A program made the position numbers and the translations under genes. The notes beneath the pieces are model-generated. The model was not told where the DNA came from. It saw only the letters and a list, made by a program, of their open reading frames with translations, and did no database searches. Shown in pieces: positions 32,976-44,779 of a stretch of 46,584 nt of DNA (positions are counted from its first letter, which is position 1; each line of letters opens with the position of its first letter). Origin of the DNA: Hyphochytrium catenoides (Eukaryota > Sar > Hyphochytriomycetes > Hyphochytriales > Hyphochytriaceae); NCBI GenBank assembly GCA_900088475.1, contig FLMG01000245.1:1-46584 (forward strand), read 5' to 3'.

Positions 32976-34480
32976 ATGGCTGGTTCCCAAGTAAGGAAGC
33001 TCTTGGTAACTCGAAGGATCCCAAGCATCATAGGTAAGCGTTCTCGAAGATAGTTTCAAGATCTGCTTCTTGGTACTTCAGTGGTAGTAACACTCTCACC
33101 ACATCTCCAGAGCGCATAAATAGCCAGTTCCCTGAAGCGCAGACGCTTCATCCCCAAGAGGATGGAAGCAAGGTCATGTCACGGACAGGTAAAGGATTGA
33201 TCCTATCAGCTGGGGAAAGATAGCCCTATTCTGACAAGCAAATTCTCTGCTACAGACTTGCTGACTTCTGTGGAAGGCTGTGATGGTATATTCTGCCTCC
33301 TTACCGACCGGATAGATGAAGTTGTTTTAGCAAGAGCCGGATCTCAACTCAAGATAGTATGCATCATCTGTTTCACCTGGGCCTGACCCTACCCTCTACG
33401 TCCCGCTGACATTGAAGCATTGACATTCAGGTTTCTACGATGTCCGTCGGATACAATCATATTGACGTGGAGGCGTGTTCTAGGCATGGTGTTCGAGTGG
33501 GCTACACACCAGGTAGCGTTACAACTTTATTGACTTCCCGGCGTTAGTATGAAGGCGATGATGAAAATCTTTACCTTCATTCTTGTAGGCGTGCTGGACA
33601 AGACGACAGCAGAGACTGCGGTAGCCCTCGCGTTCACAGTGAGTAGGGCCATTATGCCCTGCATCAATGCAGCGAAGAATGGAGATTGGAATGTCTGGCA
33701 ACCTTTCCAGTAAGGGTCGGGACCTTATCAAGGCAGTCTGGATAGGATTATGTACCATAACTCTGCTAAGGTGGTGACGCCCTTCCCTCTTTGCAGGTTC
33801 TGCGGGACCGACATATCAGAGACAACGGTGGGAGTTGTTGGCCTTGGCAGAATAGGCACAGAATTTGCAAAGATGATGAAGAATGGCTTCGGTTGCCGGA
33901 TAATCTATTCTGGCCCAAGACCCAAGCGAGAGGTAATTGTACTCCCGACCCTCGATGAGTGCCAACGATTTGACGCGTAACATTCCCGTCGAAAGGCTGA
34001 AGCTCTCCTAGACGCTCAGTATCTACCTTTGGAGGAACTATTAAGAACAAGCGATATTGTCAGTGTACATACACCTCTGACTGAGGCCACACGGCGCCTG
34101 GTCAACAAAGACTTTTTGGAGACGATGAAGCGTTCCGCTATCTTGATTAATACTAGTCGAGGAGAAGTGGTAGACCAGGTAAGCACATTACGGACGGGAC
34201 GCACCAGAGAGTTTCAGATAAGTACCTGACATTCACTCCGTAGGAGGCGCTGTATGAGGCGTTAACAACCAGGAAGATCTGCGGCGCCGGTCTCGATGTT
34301 ACTGATCCTGAGCCTCTCCCACCATCCCACAAACTCTTTCAGCTAGAAAATTGCGTGATCCTGCCACACATCGGCTCGGCAACCTTTCGAACACGTCAAA
34401 AAATGGCTGACATCGCTGTACAGAATCTCATAGCAGGGCTGAGGGGCGAACATATACCCCATTGCGTTAACCCCTATTAA
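32976..34480 (+). CDS. GRHPR: Glyoxylate/hydroxypyruvate reductase (D-2-hydroxyacid dehydrogenase)
   Basis: Eight exons: 32976-33033, 33111-33188, 33256-33356, 33431-33512, 33589-33709, 33797-33932, 33996-34178, 34244-34480; 331 aa with all phases closed. The substrate domain has [11 protein letters not shown] and GVRVGYTPG. The NAD(P)-binding Rossmann motif is [10 protein letters not shown]. Catalytic residues are present: Arg in [10 protein letters not shown], Glu in DVTDPEPLP and His in [10 protein letters not shown]. Length and motif spelling follow human GRHPR closely. The enzyme reduces glyoxylate to glycolate and hydroxypyruvate to D-glycerate in the cytosol or peroxisome. There is no obvious C-terminal SKL-type signal (it ends NPY) and no clear mitochondrial presequence, although the first 15 residues are mildly basic. 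Confidence 0.95.
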
Positions 34481-35689
34481 GCATTGAGCACATCAACTTC
34501 GCCTCCACTTGGCGCTAAATAGTCTTCAACAGAGCCTACGAAATTGTGTCCAGAGTTCTCAAGTCATGCAAGCCACGACATCATGGTGCCAGAATGGCTT
34601 AAAGCAACTTGATCTAGAGCCTACCGCAGCAACTGCAGCAGCCCTAGTACGGATCGGTACCATCCGCCGGTCGCATGAGGATAAGAAAAAATAAGTGGTG
34701 GCTGGTAAGGGACGGTGGTTGAGAGCCTATAATTGACCTTCAGATGTTCTTTGCTGGAGGATGTATGCCCCGACCAGGTATCCTTCGTCTCACTTAACCT
34801 GAAATTCCTTCTTAGGAAGCTTCAGCTCCTCTGTCGAAGCTTCTAACTTATCCTCAAACGAGTCATTGCTGGATGACCTGGTGTGATCGGACTTGCGGGA
34901 CTAGCAAAGGACTCAGAGGGTAAGGTTTTTGGGCCTATCACCCCTCTCTGCATCAAGCGCCTCCCACAGCTCCTGAAGGACGAGTGTCGAGGCTCCAGTC
35001 TCCCAAGATGCCGTGCAGGTGTCTGTTTTGGGGCATCGGGACTATCCAGTGGCGTTGATTCTGCAGCATTATTGGCTCTCTCGCGGAAGAAAAAGCTGTA
35101 GCACGGGAAGTAGCAGTACTGCTGGGCTCTGCACCAGACAGCGAGGAGGGTTAGTCTTGGTGAAGCTGCTGCTGCGTCGTTTTCTGCTATCTGCTAATAA
35201 TGTTGAGCCAATAGATTATCAGAAGAAGAGTCTCTCAAGCATGTCTAATATCGCAGAGGATAGAAGATCTCTTCAGACTCTGCAGGCTGGTGCGTGAAGA
35301 TTGACGTCTGGAGGTCTGGAGCCCCTTCCAGAGATCTCAAGAAGTTGAAGTCTCGTGAGGTCAGAACCAGAACCTCGTAAGACTGCCGTCGTATTGGTCG
35401 TTAGCGGACATCCGCTCCTGATGGGTTGCAGTGTGTTGGTTTGGGCAGACCTTGGTTGGGGGAGGAGGAAAGAGAGATTGGGGTGCAGCTGGTGCTTGTC
35501 TGCTGGTGCTTGTCTTCAAGGCATTGCTGCTGCAGCTGCGATTGGGCCTTCTAGAACTTCATTATCCACCTTCATCAGCTCCTTCATCACTCTTCTCTTC
35601 TCGTCAAACTACGACTTGGATGTCCCATCATCGCTCCGTCAACGATTCGCAGGCAAAGCATGAAACCTGCCAGATAGGTGGCTCATAAT
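34481..35689. other. Spacer between GRHPR and ankyrin genes
   Basis: 1.2 kb without a supported gene. Open frames at 34509-34694, 34883-35101 and 35355-35663 (+) have no recognisable domain and no consistent splice joins. The stretch 34740-35300 has exon-like composition in patches and may hold a decayed gene. Confidence 0.4.
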
Positions 35690-36896
35690 ATGGGAAGGAA
35701 GAAGCGTGACAGAGGGAAGAAGCGGCAGTCTCGGAAGACAGGTATAGTCGCTACGCTCTGCCTACGCCAACAAGGGTTCATTGACAGTTTTGTCCGCAGG
35801 TGCCTTCGACTCAGCAAGTATGGCTGCCGGTGAAGAGCTATTCTCTGAGCTTATGATGCCTGAGGCTCAAGGTTGCGAAGACGCGGAGTCGCTCGCCGCT
35901 CAGCAGAAGCTTATTATCGCCATGCGGAATAACTCCATGGATGAGCTCCTGTCTCTTGCTGCGGAGTTCCACTTTGAAGAGATGTCTGTTCGGGACATTG
36001 GCGATGAAGTGGAACCTGCAAGCTCCGTGGCGCTACCTAGAACAAGAAAACTGATTTACGATGACTTAGATCCTGAGCTGGCTAGGGATTTGGTGGCCGA
36101 TGTCATGCGAGCGATGCATCAATGGCAAACTCGTAAGGCATTAGAGGATAAACAGGATAGTGAAGAGGATGTGGAAGACTTCAATCGGCTCAAGACTGGC
36201 TTCCATCGCCTATCTCTGTTGCTTTTGGCTAAAACCCCGAAGGATGGGGTGGATATGAAAGACTACTTGGGCTGGTCGCTATTGATGCAGGCTGTAAACT
36301 GCGACCTGTTAGACATGGTGAGGGACCTTCTCCAGCTTGGCGCAAACCCCAATATAGTCGATCAGAGCGGCAGAACAGCACTAACAATGGCCGTCGAGCT
36401 CTGTCGCCCGAACATAGTGCAAACTCTTCTAACGAGCAGTCCACAAAAGCTTACCACCATTGAGACAAGGATCAAGTCAAGGGCATCGGCGACTACACTT
36501 CAGAATGAGCAAAACAGTGAAGACGGTGAGGGATGTACGCCACTCATGATCGCCTGTCTACAAGGTTACGTGGATATCGCACGTATGCTTATTGAAGTAG
36601 GTCAAGCTGATATCGGCTCCCACCAAGACGGTACTGGAGATTCTTGTCTGCACTTAGCAGCTATGCATGGACATCTGGAGGTTGTCAAGCTACTGGTGAA
36701 TGCTGGGCTAGACGTGAATGTCAAAAATGACTGCGAACAGACGGCGATCTTCGGCTGCAGCAGTTTAGCTATTGTGCAATACCTTGTGCAAGCAGGTCTC
36801 GATGTGGCCGCAACTGATGTGGATGGCGAGACAGCACTGTCAATCGCATTAGCATTAGGAGACAGTGATGTCGCCTGTTATCTACAAATTTGCTAA
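35690..36896 (+). CDS. Ankyrin-repeat protein with basic N terminus
   Basis: Two exons, 35690-35741 and 35800-36896, 382 aa. The first exon encodes almost only basic residues (MGRKKRDRGKKRQSRK), a likely nuclear or nucleolar targeting signal, and joins in phase 1. An acidic helical region follows (EELFSELMMPEAQGCEDAE, then LAAQQKLIIAMRNN). From about residue 180 there are four to five ankyrin repeats: GWSLLMQAVNCDLLDMVRDL, GRTALTMAVELCRPNIVQTL, GCTPLMIACLQGYVDIARML, and DSCLHLAAMHGHLEVVKLL, plus a final degenerate one. Such proteins are protein-binding scaffolds; no enzyme domain is attached, so the partner is unknown. Its stop lies 58 bp from the stop of the convergent gene on the other strand. 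Confidence 0.85.
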
Positions 36897-36954
36897 TAGA
36901 GGCGTGCGGATGCTACCCCTTCATAGCCCTTACTTAATACCACTTTGCCCGTCG

Positions 36955-37947
36955 TTATGTGACAGGATCGACTCCGGGGACTGAAGGTGATCTGTGCATT
37001 TGTGGGGTTAGCGCTATTCTAGCGGCGGTGCTTCTCGGCGGAGTTGCACTAGCGAAACTCTTTCGGCGGCCCTCCCCTTTCTTAGCCTTGACGGCGACCA
37101 CGCTGGTAGTATTGTTCTCTTCTGCAACAGGTGAGCTGACGGGATGGATCTTCTTATCTGCGATGAACGAGTTTCCATCATCTTTTCCCAGAAGTGCGGA
37201 GGTTTCCGAAGCCCTCTCTAACGTACTCTTTGCGGTGACTGCTGCTGCTTTGGCTGATATTCCTGCTATTCTGTTTCTAATTCTGGATGCATTGTGTGAA
37301 CTCTTCGCTCGAATGGTGGCGGGCGGCCACAAATGCCGCTTTGGCCAGGCTGGGAGGTCGGGAGCTTGAGCTGGTTCTTTGGCTCCTTGTGAAGATCGTC
37401 CTTTCCCATCCTCTTCGTCTGAGGATAAAAATATCTCTGTGGCTTCTCTTGTAGGCTCATAGATTGATGATACAAAATCTAATGGATCCTGCAACGCTCC
37501 AGACTGGATCTCTGCAGCTCTTAGGCATTCCCGCCGCCAGAGCTCCAGCTCTAAAACACCGCAACCACATTAGGGAACATCATCAGGCAGCAAAAACCCT
37601 GGACCTCACGTACCTGGTGGATATGCCTGGCATTGATAGTTGGCATACGAGGGATCCCAGACTAGCTTCGAGACCTCCTGCCGCCGTGCATGCTGATTCC
37701 ACAGATCCTGGAGGTCTACACCTAATGCGTCCTCATCACCCTGCGAAAGACCAGGGGGACGGGTAAGTTCACCTGGCCAAAGTTCGCCGGACTGTCTAAA
37801 CCGACTTACAGGGTCACTAGCCTGCCAGCTTGGGCAAAGGAACAGAGTTTTTAGGTAGGGCTGCTCAATCCGCCGCTGACTGAACGGGCCGCGGTAGAGA
37901 TCCGAAGCTCGACGAGGCCGCTTCGATCCGGGCCGATCCTGTGACAT
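36955..37947 (-). CDS. Disordered protein of unknown family
   Basis: Three exons, 37947-37810, 37740-37614 and 37496-36955; 268 aa with phases closed. The N-terminal quarter is basic then aromatic (PGSKRPRRASDLYRG, TLFLCPSWQ). A middle part has a short ordered-looking segment (DLQDLWNQHARRQEVSKLVW). The rest is Ser/Ala/Lys-rich and predicted disordered, with an acidic SSDEEDGKG and a final Pro/Ser tail. I recognise no domain. The third exon's acceptor (GTCTGGAG) is weak but is the only one that keeps phase. The antisense strand of the last exon is also open for 136 codons, a side effect of its Ala/Ser/Lys codons. Confidence 0.65.
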
Positions 37948-39050
37948 AGCAACTACGCTGGCGACAAGGACAGGTTCAGTTGGCAGCCCTGGCTTCCAAA
38001 GAGAGAGGGACGGACACATGCGAAGGAGGAGAGAGACCGCGGTCCTCACGCCCTCAAGTAACTGGAGAGCTGTGAGGAGGTGGGTGACACGAACTCTTTG
38101 TTTCCAGCATCTCTCCGAGTCTGTCCTTCCCCTATCTGTCTGTGGCGCCTCTCTTCTCTTCGTTGTTTTACTACCTCCACATAACACAAGGGGCTTAAGG
38201 GCCCGCTGGACCTCATGCTTTCATTGCCTAGTGTACCGCTAACGGCTGGTCCAGGAGGAGGTCTGTGCGCCGAAGACATTAAGTGGGAAGAAGAAAATGA
38301 TGATTTTCGATGATGATGATGGGCGCAAAGTGAGCCGACGCACTTTCTGACTTCTACTTTGATAGAAGTGGTACGTTCCAAGCGGCCTTTATCGCTCTAA
38401 TAGACCAGATGAATTGCCGTTGGGCTCTTCAAGACCACCACTTCTTTTCCCTTTACTATTCAGTGAGCTCTGATAAGGGAAATTATGCGACCGCTACGTC
38501 CGATAATGTCATTGCTTTTTGGTTCTTGGTAAGCTGTTTATCCGTGTCGTCGATGGCGTGCGTTTGTGAAATTCATCATACCTTATACTATACCAAGAAG
38601 AAAAAAGCTTCACTCATCTTGGCTCCGTCCACGATGCGTCTGACAACACTAAATCGAAAGCTCAATAAAGGCAGCCATGTTGTCGTCTAGGTCAAATATG
38701 ACCCATGCTGTGAGCGATGTTGACTCATGCTGTGAGCGATGTTGCCACAATAAGAAAGGTTGTTCAAGCCCTTTTCATAACCCCCCTGCCATGGCAATGC
38801 TCCGCCGGACCCCCTGACGGGTGGTTCAGAATTAGCCAGAGCCTAGAGAAAGCATAAAGGAGCAGTGCCCATTACCCCTGACAAGGGAATGTACTTCACG
38901 TCCCGCCATGGGAACGATAGCACAGTCATTGGTATTTATACTCTTAGCCATGAAGTCTAATGAAGCACGGCTATTGTATACAATGTTGATACTTATATAC
39001 TTACACAAAATGCCGTGCTGCCCTAAACGAGGTTCAACTTCCCAGACTAC
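37948..39050. other. Spacer upstream of the disordered-protein gene
   Basis: No supported gene. It contains a 22-bp tandem duplication at 38700-38743. Open frames at 38018-38242 and 38409-38690 (+) show no domain. Confidence 0.45.
38700..38743. repeat. 22-bp tandem duplication
   Basis: Two adjacent copies (38700-38721 and 38722-38743) differ at one position. The shared core is CATGCTGTGAGCGATGTT. There are only two copies and no further structure. Confidence 0.85.
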
Positions 39051-40262
39051 CTATGACACTGTCGATGGACTCTCACTAATATTTGCGACAAGCTGGGCTA
39101 ACCAGCGCTTCGTGGCTGGATCATCCTTTAAGGCGGCATGGAATGTGTTGTCCCGAAGTGCATCAGGCAAGCATTGGCGGAGGGCCTCGCGTGCCCTGTT
39201 CGCAGTAGGTAGTCAGATATAGTCAAAAGCAAACAGACATTCAGCAACGCACCTAAGATTGTCTGACAGCCGAAGATAGCATCTAACTATGTGCTTCAGC
39301 AGTCTTGTTGACGGAAACTCCACCAGCACCGAGACCATATTACTGAGGACTGTACTAACCTGGATAACGACACAACGAATTCGCACAACGATTATAGCAA
39401 TAGGACAGCAATGCTCATCATCTTTTGCTTAACCTACCGCATAGAAGCGCTCAGCGGTGGCGCAAATGTAGTGAAGGCCCATCTCATCTAGCAACATTTT
39501 CTGTACTATGAAGGTTGCCACCTAAGCGCATGCAACGGAATGTATAAACGCAACGGAATGTATAAGCCACGGAAGCACTTGCCGACAGTGTCAATGAAGT
39601 ACCGTCTTTGAGAGTTCACTGCCGGTTTCCATTATCCGCAGGCATAAAGGGATAATCTCCGTTTGTAGCAGAAAGTTTATCACCTCAGAGTCATCCATCT
39701 GAAAGCTTGTTAGTAGCGATTATCGCATCAGTGGCGGTAGGCACATTTACCTTTACAAGGGCCCCAATCACACCCAAAGACGTCAGCCTCAGATACTCGA
39801 AGGGTCTATTCTTGCTAACGGTATTCAGGAACGGATAAAGATATAACGGAATATGCGCTGAATGCGTAACAACGTAAGACGCAGCTTTCGTAGATCAAAA
39901 GACAATCCTACCATTAAGAAAAAGAGTCCTCGTCTCAGGGTGCGAGGCCACACATTGGAGCAAAGCTAGTGCATTGCACACACGGTTGGACGCATGGGCG
40001 GTCAGTGCTGGCGGGGATAGGAGAGGGTATATCGAGACTATCTCCTGTACTCGAGGAAGAAGTGTCACTATACACGCAGATGGATGGCACGCTGTAGGCG
40101 TCTAACCTGAAGAAGAGCAGATACCGTGCCCACAGAGTGCCATAAGATAGGGGCCAAGTCTGGAAAGCCTTCACGCTTCTTACTCAGCTCGAGCAAAGCC
40201 GTTTCTCGGTGGTCGGAGCTTGTCAGCTCCAGAACTAGAGGATATAACTGCTCCACGTCCAT
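39051..40262 (-). CDS. CNOT9: CNOT9/Rcd1 (Caf40) subunit of CCR4-NOT
   Basis: Seven exons: 40262-40107, 40044-39912, 39857-39751, 39698-39603, 39521-39438, 39359-39253, 39195-39051; 275 aa with all phases closed. The protein is one armadillo-type helical domain with family signatures almost unchanged: [71 protein letters not shown], and the C-terminal KRWLAQLV. It is the CCR4-NOT subunit that bridges the deadenylase scaffold to RNA-binding and GW182-type proteins, so it acts in mRNA decay and translational repression in the cytoplasm. ATG 40262 was chosen because family similarity begins there. An acceptor-like CTATAG just upstream suggests a 5' UTR intron. Confidence 0.95.
39532..39567. repeat. 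18-bp tandem duplication inside a CNOT9 intron
   Basis: Two adjacent copies (39532-39549 and 39550-39567) that differ at one base, lying in the intron between exons 39698-39603 and 39521-39438. Splice sites are not affected. Confidence 0.85.
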
Positions 40263-41525
40263 TCTATAGAATGCAGTGGCTCCTTTGGGAATTGTAGTGG
40301 ACTGTGGGCTCTGTTCCAGCACCCGCAAAGTCACGGGTTAAAGAGATAGAACCTTATAACTCAGGCCAGCGGTCTCCGGTCCACAGTTCACCGATCTTTG
40401 GGAAAGCAGAGTGGATAGCAATGCCTCTTGGGCCGCAACACAGATGCTTTCGATCTCCTGCCCGGGCCAGCGCAGCAGCACTGAAGGTGACTGCTGAAAG
40501 TTATCTTGAAAGCTCTTGATGAGTGACAAGGAGTTCCAAGTTCCAATCGAGTCAACCTCCATCAGTCTGCCTGTCTTGCTGTGTTGTCTGCAGATGGTGA
40601 GCCCAATCATGATGCAACACGGGGGTCCCTGAGCAGGCGCAAAATGCGACGATATGAAGCGCTCACCTTATCATATAACACCGCTAAAAACGCTACTCAA
40701 TGTTTGACTGATATTGTCACGGCATAGTTGCACCTGGAGTTTCCGTCAAGCTAATCTCAGGACAAAGCACACAGTTATCAGCAATGAAAAACAACCAATT
40801 GAGGCTGATTTTTCTCCCTAGATTGCTATCATCAACACCTGTCTGACATTTAGTTAGTCAGATTTTCGGTGCCTTACGGGGTTCCTTTGACAGACTAGTG
40901 TGACCCATCACATCAATGCGACAACAGCTGGAAGCCAGTGCATCCGTTGTACAGTAACGCGCACAACGCACACCACCTTTTCCCTCACAAAGGAAAGAAC
41001 CTCCGAACCATGTTCCGTCTCTTGTCTCCCTCGCCCGCCTTCTTGTGAAGGTCAGAAATTCTTCTGCACTCACAACCTGCGAACGTTGGTTCTCTGCTGC
41101 TGATGCGCAGCTGTTGGTGGGCACCAATGTCCATTCTTCTGTTCTTGCGGCATATTTTATTGGCAGCCCATCAGAGTCAATGATCGAACTTTCTTACATC
41201 TCTTACTAAGACCACTTCTATCGTCGCTGGCTCGAACAGAGTGCAAAATAGAGTAAGTTCCAAGGCCTACCCCTTATCCTTCGATGAAACTAGCCATCTA
41301 CGTCTTCTAACAAGGACAAGCGAACAAGAAGCCCTGTCCCGTAGGTCGTGACGGCCACTTGAAGTGAATATTAGAGGTTCGTTTTCCAGGTAGTGACTGT
41401 TGCTTGGCATGCTAGATCTAAGTCGTTTTACCCGGTTGCGGCTGTTCGAACGGGCACCCCATGAGGCAACACGACGCTGACATGGATTTTGTTTGCTTTG
41501 ATCTTGTAGTACACTTTAGCTTGAG
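40263..41525. other. Spacer upstream of CNOT9
   Basis: Contains the uncertain minus-strand frame described at 40338-40610 and another at 40858-41127 with protein-like content (SAEEFLTFTRRRARETRDG). I could not join them by splice phase. A 5' exon of CNOT9 or a separate small gene may lie here. Confidence 0.4.
40338..40610 (-). CDS. Possible exon or small protein of unknown family
   Basis: A 90-codon frame ends 75 bp upstream of the CNOT9 start. Its content looks coding: SLIKSFQDNFQQSPSVLLRW and ESICVAAQEALLSTLLSQ. An acceptor (CATCTGCAG) near the start suggests it may be an internal or last exon with a true ATG further upstream. It does not splice in phase into CNOT9. No domain recognised. 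Confidence 0.3.
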   Translation of the reverse strand: MIGLTICRQHSKTGRLMEVDSIGTWNSLSLIKSFQDNFQQSPSVLLRWPGQEIESICVAAQEALLSTLLSQRSVNCGPETAGLSYKVLSL

Positions 41526-42101
41526 ATGGACAGGGAAAGTCGCTCCAAGACGGAGTCTGAAAGGGCGTCGGGGGCTCCAGCCTCACACTTTTCCGGCCTG
41601 CATAGGCTTGTAAGCACACCATCAGCCAAAGACCTACTGAAGAAGGGGCGGAGCTTTGACAGCCCTTCCTCCGTGAGCAATCGGGGTGTCCAACCTCCCG
41701 ACGGAACTGCAAAGGACAGGATGAGGTTTTGGCGAGAAAGAGGTCGTCAATCCAGCAAGTTCTTTGGCGAAAAGTTAGATAAGCGAGTCTCCAAAGTTCC
41801 TTCCTCTCGGCGGCTTCTGCTTGATCCCAAATCAATGGGCGAGGAAGAGAAAGAAGGACCAATGCCTGAGTCTCTGACCCACGATGAGCATGGACAACCT
41901 CACGGCTTGAGGGCCGGCTTTAGAAGGAAGGTACGTACCATAGGGTTGACATATGCGTGGCTTGCCGATTTCCTCCTCTTACTCAGTGGTTGTTCCGTTT
42001 GATTGGCGTAGGCACTCCCACCCCCGGCTTTGAAAAGAGACAAGAGAGATAATCAGCACCGGGAGCATATTAGTAATGACGCTTTAGCAAAAGGAGCCTA
42101 G
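41526..42101 (+). CDS. Small basic, disordered protein of unknown family
   Basis: Two exons, 41526-41930 and 42012-42101, 164 aa, phase 0 junction with a strong GTACGT donor and a GCGTAG acceptor. The sequence is rich in Ser, Arg and Lys (SAKDLLKKGRSFDSPSS, MRFWRERGRQSSKFFGEKLDKR) with an acidic patch MGEEEKEGPMPE. There is no membrane segment and no recognised domain. Several Ser/Thr-Pro and Arg-x-x-Ser sites suggest phosphorylation. An upstream 5' UTR intron is possible. A real gene is likely because both exons and their phase agree. Confidence 0.6.
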
Positions 42102-43249
42102 CCTGACTGCCTTTCCGTTCCATGTGACACTATAAAGTACAGGCCAGAGAACTCCCTCTTTTGGCTTCAACTATCTGACATCCTAGCATCTGAAGACAAT
42201 AGTCGTATACGGCTTAGTAAAATACATCCATATGATAGAACTATCCGACAGCACCAACTATAATAGATGGGGCAGTTGATTTTTCCAGCTTCAAACTTTG
42301 TGAGAGAAAGGTCGGCCCTGAACAAACAATATGAAATGGCGGTAGTGCCGCTGCTAAAGAGCTGAAGAGCGCACTAACCACTCCTTAAAAAGTTGAGATG
42401 TCCATGATATGGGCGCTGTCGATATTTCCTCCGACACGACCATGATCTCGAGGTATCAGGCTGCGAACTAAGATAGCGGACGTAGGGAGGTGCACCAATG
42501 ATGGGGCATGAGTATTCCATCCTCCACCTGATTGATAAGCGTCGCTCAACCTAAGCCTTCTACCGTCAAACAGAGGTATAAACTTGCCTGTTCACTTGCG
42601 CTCTGCAGAATCCACCAAGCAGTAATTCCTAGTAAGAAGACCAGCTGAGTAAACATCTGCCACCTCTTAATTCCTCGAGTCCCTTCTGCTCCGCAGCAGG
42701 CTGCCAATCCTCCGCTGCCAGATCTTGGACATCAACATCAACTCAACCACCAGATCTATAGAGCACTTTCAAGGTGGATGGGCGCTACAATAACCCTCAC
42801 TTCACTAAGGGGTGGGTGGTGACTGTTCTGTACAGATTCTTATCGGCGTGTCACTTCTGCCGCTGCTTCTCCTCCCTGTTCGTCACCTGGAGACTTCATT
42901 CTCCTTCGTCCTCGGTACATGCCTTCGTGCGCAATGTTAACAGAATGAAAGAGCCATAGCTTGCGCAGCGCTTCGTCTTTGGATTGCGGCTGCACGGGCT
43001 TTGGATTGCTGCGCTTCGTCTTAGCCTCATACACACCGATCCGATCGGCTGTGTAACACCGCTGCTTTACCCTTGTTCCCTTTCGATACGGGATGTCTCG
43101 TCTAGCTCTCATAGTCTAGCTCAGAAGCCCTCCTTCCCTCTGTCTCTCGCTTTCCTGCCCCTTTATCTTCTTTCGCGGTGACAGTGTAAAACAAGCCCAG
43201 CTGACCCGAAGGCCCTAACCACTGCCGGGGAGTCTCATATCTCTTGTCT
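42102..43249. other. Spacer upstream of the macrodomain gene
   Basis: Nothing supported as a gene. A TATAAA lies near 42130. The open frames at 42774-42959 and 42984-43181 (+) and at 42840-43112 (-) show no domain. Confidence 0.45.
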
Positions 43250-44031
43250 ATGAGAGCCACGCCTAGATTGCTGCAGAGAATGACTCACGCTAGGGGCCAG
43301 ACTACGCTTAGAACGCCGTTGGACTTCATTCATGGTCCGGTAACCATCAGAATATCTCAGGGAGACATTACACGGTGGCAGGGAGATGCCATCGTAAATG
43401 CAGCAAATGAGCGAATGCTCGGCGGTGAGTATTGCGCGTTTTGTCCACATGACCCTAGCTAAGGTAGGTCCCTCTCAGGAGGCGGAGTGGACGGAGCCAT
43501 CCATAGGGCCGCCGGCCCAGACCTGCGTGAAGCATGCGCCCAATATCCCGCGGATGATAAAGGGGCTCGGTGCCCAACAGGACAAGCCCGACTGACGCCG
43601 GGGTTCAGGCTGCCAGCTAGGTACGTCATTCACACTGTCGGACCACGGTACACTAGCCACGAGGTAAGTGACGCAAGTCTTCGGACCATTCATACGACGA
43701 GGAAGCCTCATTAAGCCATCTTTCGCAGAGATCTGCCCCACTTCTTGCATCAGCGTATAGATCTTGCCTTAAGTTGGCGGAAGCTAAAGGTCTGAAGTCC
43801 ATTGCATTTCCTGCGGTTAGCTGCGGTGTATACGGATATCCCTTAGCTGAGGCTTCCGAAGTGGCGTTGAAGGCCATCAAGGACGCAGTCGACGCCAGCC
43901 CGCAAGTCTCACTTAGGCTGATTGACTTTGTACTATTTGGTGAGACGATCGTCGAGGCCTGGTTGAGCAGTGCTAAGAAGCTGGGATTACAGTCCGCCGC
44001 CCAACAGTCGAAGGCGGCCGAAGAAGAGTGA
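43250..44031 (+). CDS. MacroD-type macrodomain protein (ADP-ribosyl hydrolase)
   Basis: Three exons, 43250-43424, 43479-43663 and 43729-44031, 220 aa, phases closed. The protein is essentially one macrodomain. It has [20 protein letters not shown], the glycine-rich loop [15 protein letters not shown] formed across the first splice junction, [12 protein letters not shown], and the second substrate loop [11 protein letters not shown]. These match the MacroD1/D2 and bacterial YmdB class, which remove mono-ADP-ribose from acidic residues and hydrolyse O-acetyl-ADP-ribose. The first 20 residues are basic and lack acidic residues ([17 protein letters not shown]), which could be a mitochondrial presequence as in human MACROD1. 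The Ala/Glu-rich C-terminal tail is extra to the domain. Confidence 0.93.
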
Positions 44032-44779
44032 CGCGCCTTCATATAAAGAACTCGAAGGCTAGGGTAGATATCGATTTTGACTAAGGTGAGCATCCTTTAG
44101 GCAGCTCATTTTGATATGCTTGGCCTGCAAACACCTGCACACATTTAGAGGGCCTCTTAGTCGCTACGTGAGCAGTGATAATCTCACTTCCAGATGAAGA
44201 GTAGCCCGTCGCGGGTTGAGTCTATAAATCAACTGCACTTTAAAAGATTATATCTACAATCGTGACATCTACATAACATTGGTCCCTTTGCGTGCTCTCT
44301 CACTCTAGAGAACGCTACACCGCAGGTCGCACTGTAAGTCTCATTCTGCAGTCCTTGCGAGGGACCGATGCAGGCGTCTAGAACCGAGAACAATCCCACC
44401 ACTACCTCCATCTATACATGTCTGGCAGGGGATGAACTATAGCTCGGTTCTTCTACTTTTACGCAGCAATGGTGCTTTCTTCCCTCTCGCTCCCGCCAGT
44501 TGGGCTCCTGGCGACACGAATGTCACGCATACCCTTCTGTCGCCATAGTTGCGCTCCAAAAGGAGCTAAGAGCTCCTTTCCACCCGCACTTGAACCCGAG
44601 AACCGAGGTCTCCTAACCCGATCGTCTGCACCGATAGCAGAAGCTGAAGAGTAGAGAGCAACTATTAGAAATAAACCATTGTCCTAGACGACAATGCCTT
44701 AGAAAAATGGAATATGAACCGTAACAGGTAACCATGCAAAAGAACTCGGGAATGCTATCAAGTCAACCTATAGCGCTGG
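44032..44779. other. Convergent spacer
   Basis: Between macrodomain and LRR gene 3' ends. A 61-codon plus-strand frame with its own ATG at 44469 has no domain and is not called. Nothing else seen. Confidence 0.45.

Noticed and set aside
35355-35663. 102-codon plus-strand frame in the GRHPR-ankyrin spacer
   Set aside because: Leu/Ser/Gly-rich without domain, overlapped by another open frame, and not linked by splice sites to either neighbour.
36959-37369. 136-codon plus-strand frame that looks like a hydrophobic membrane protein
   Set aside because: It is antisense to the last exon of the disordered minus-strand gene, whose three exons close in phase; hydrophobicity comes from complementing Ala/Lys/Ser codons.
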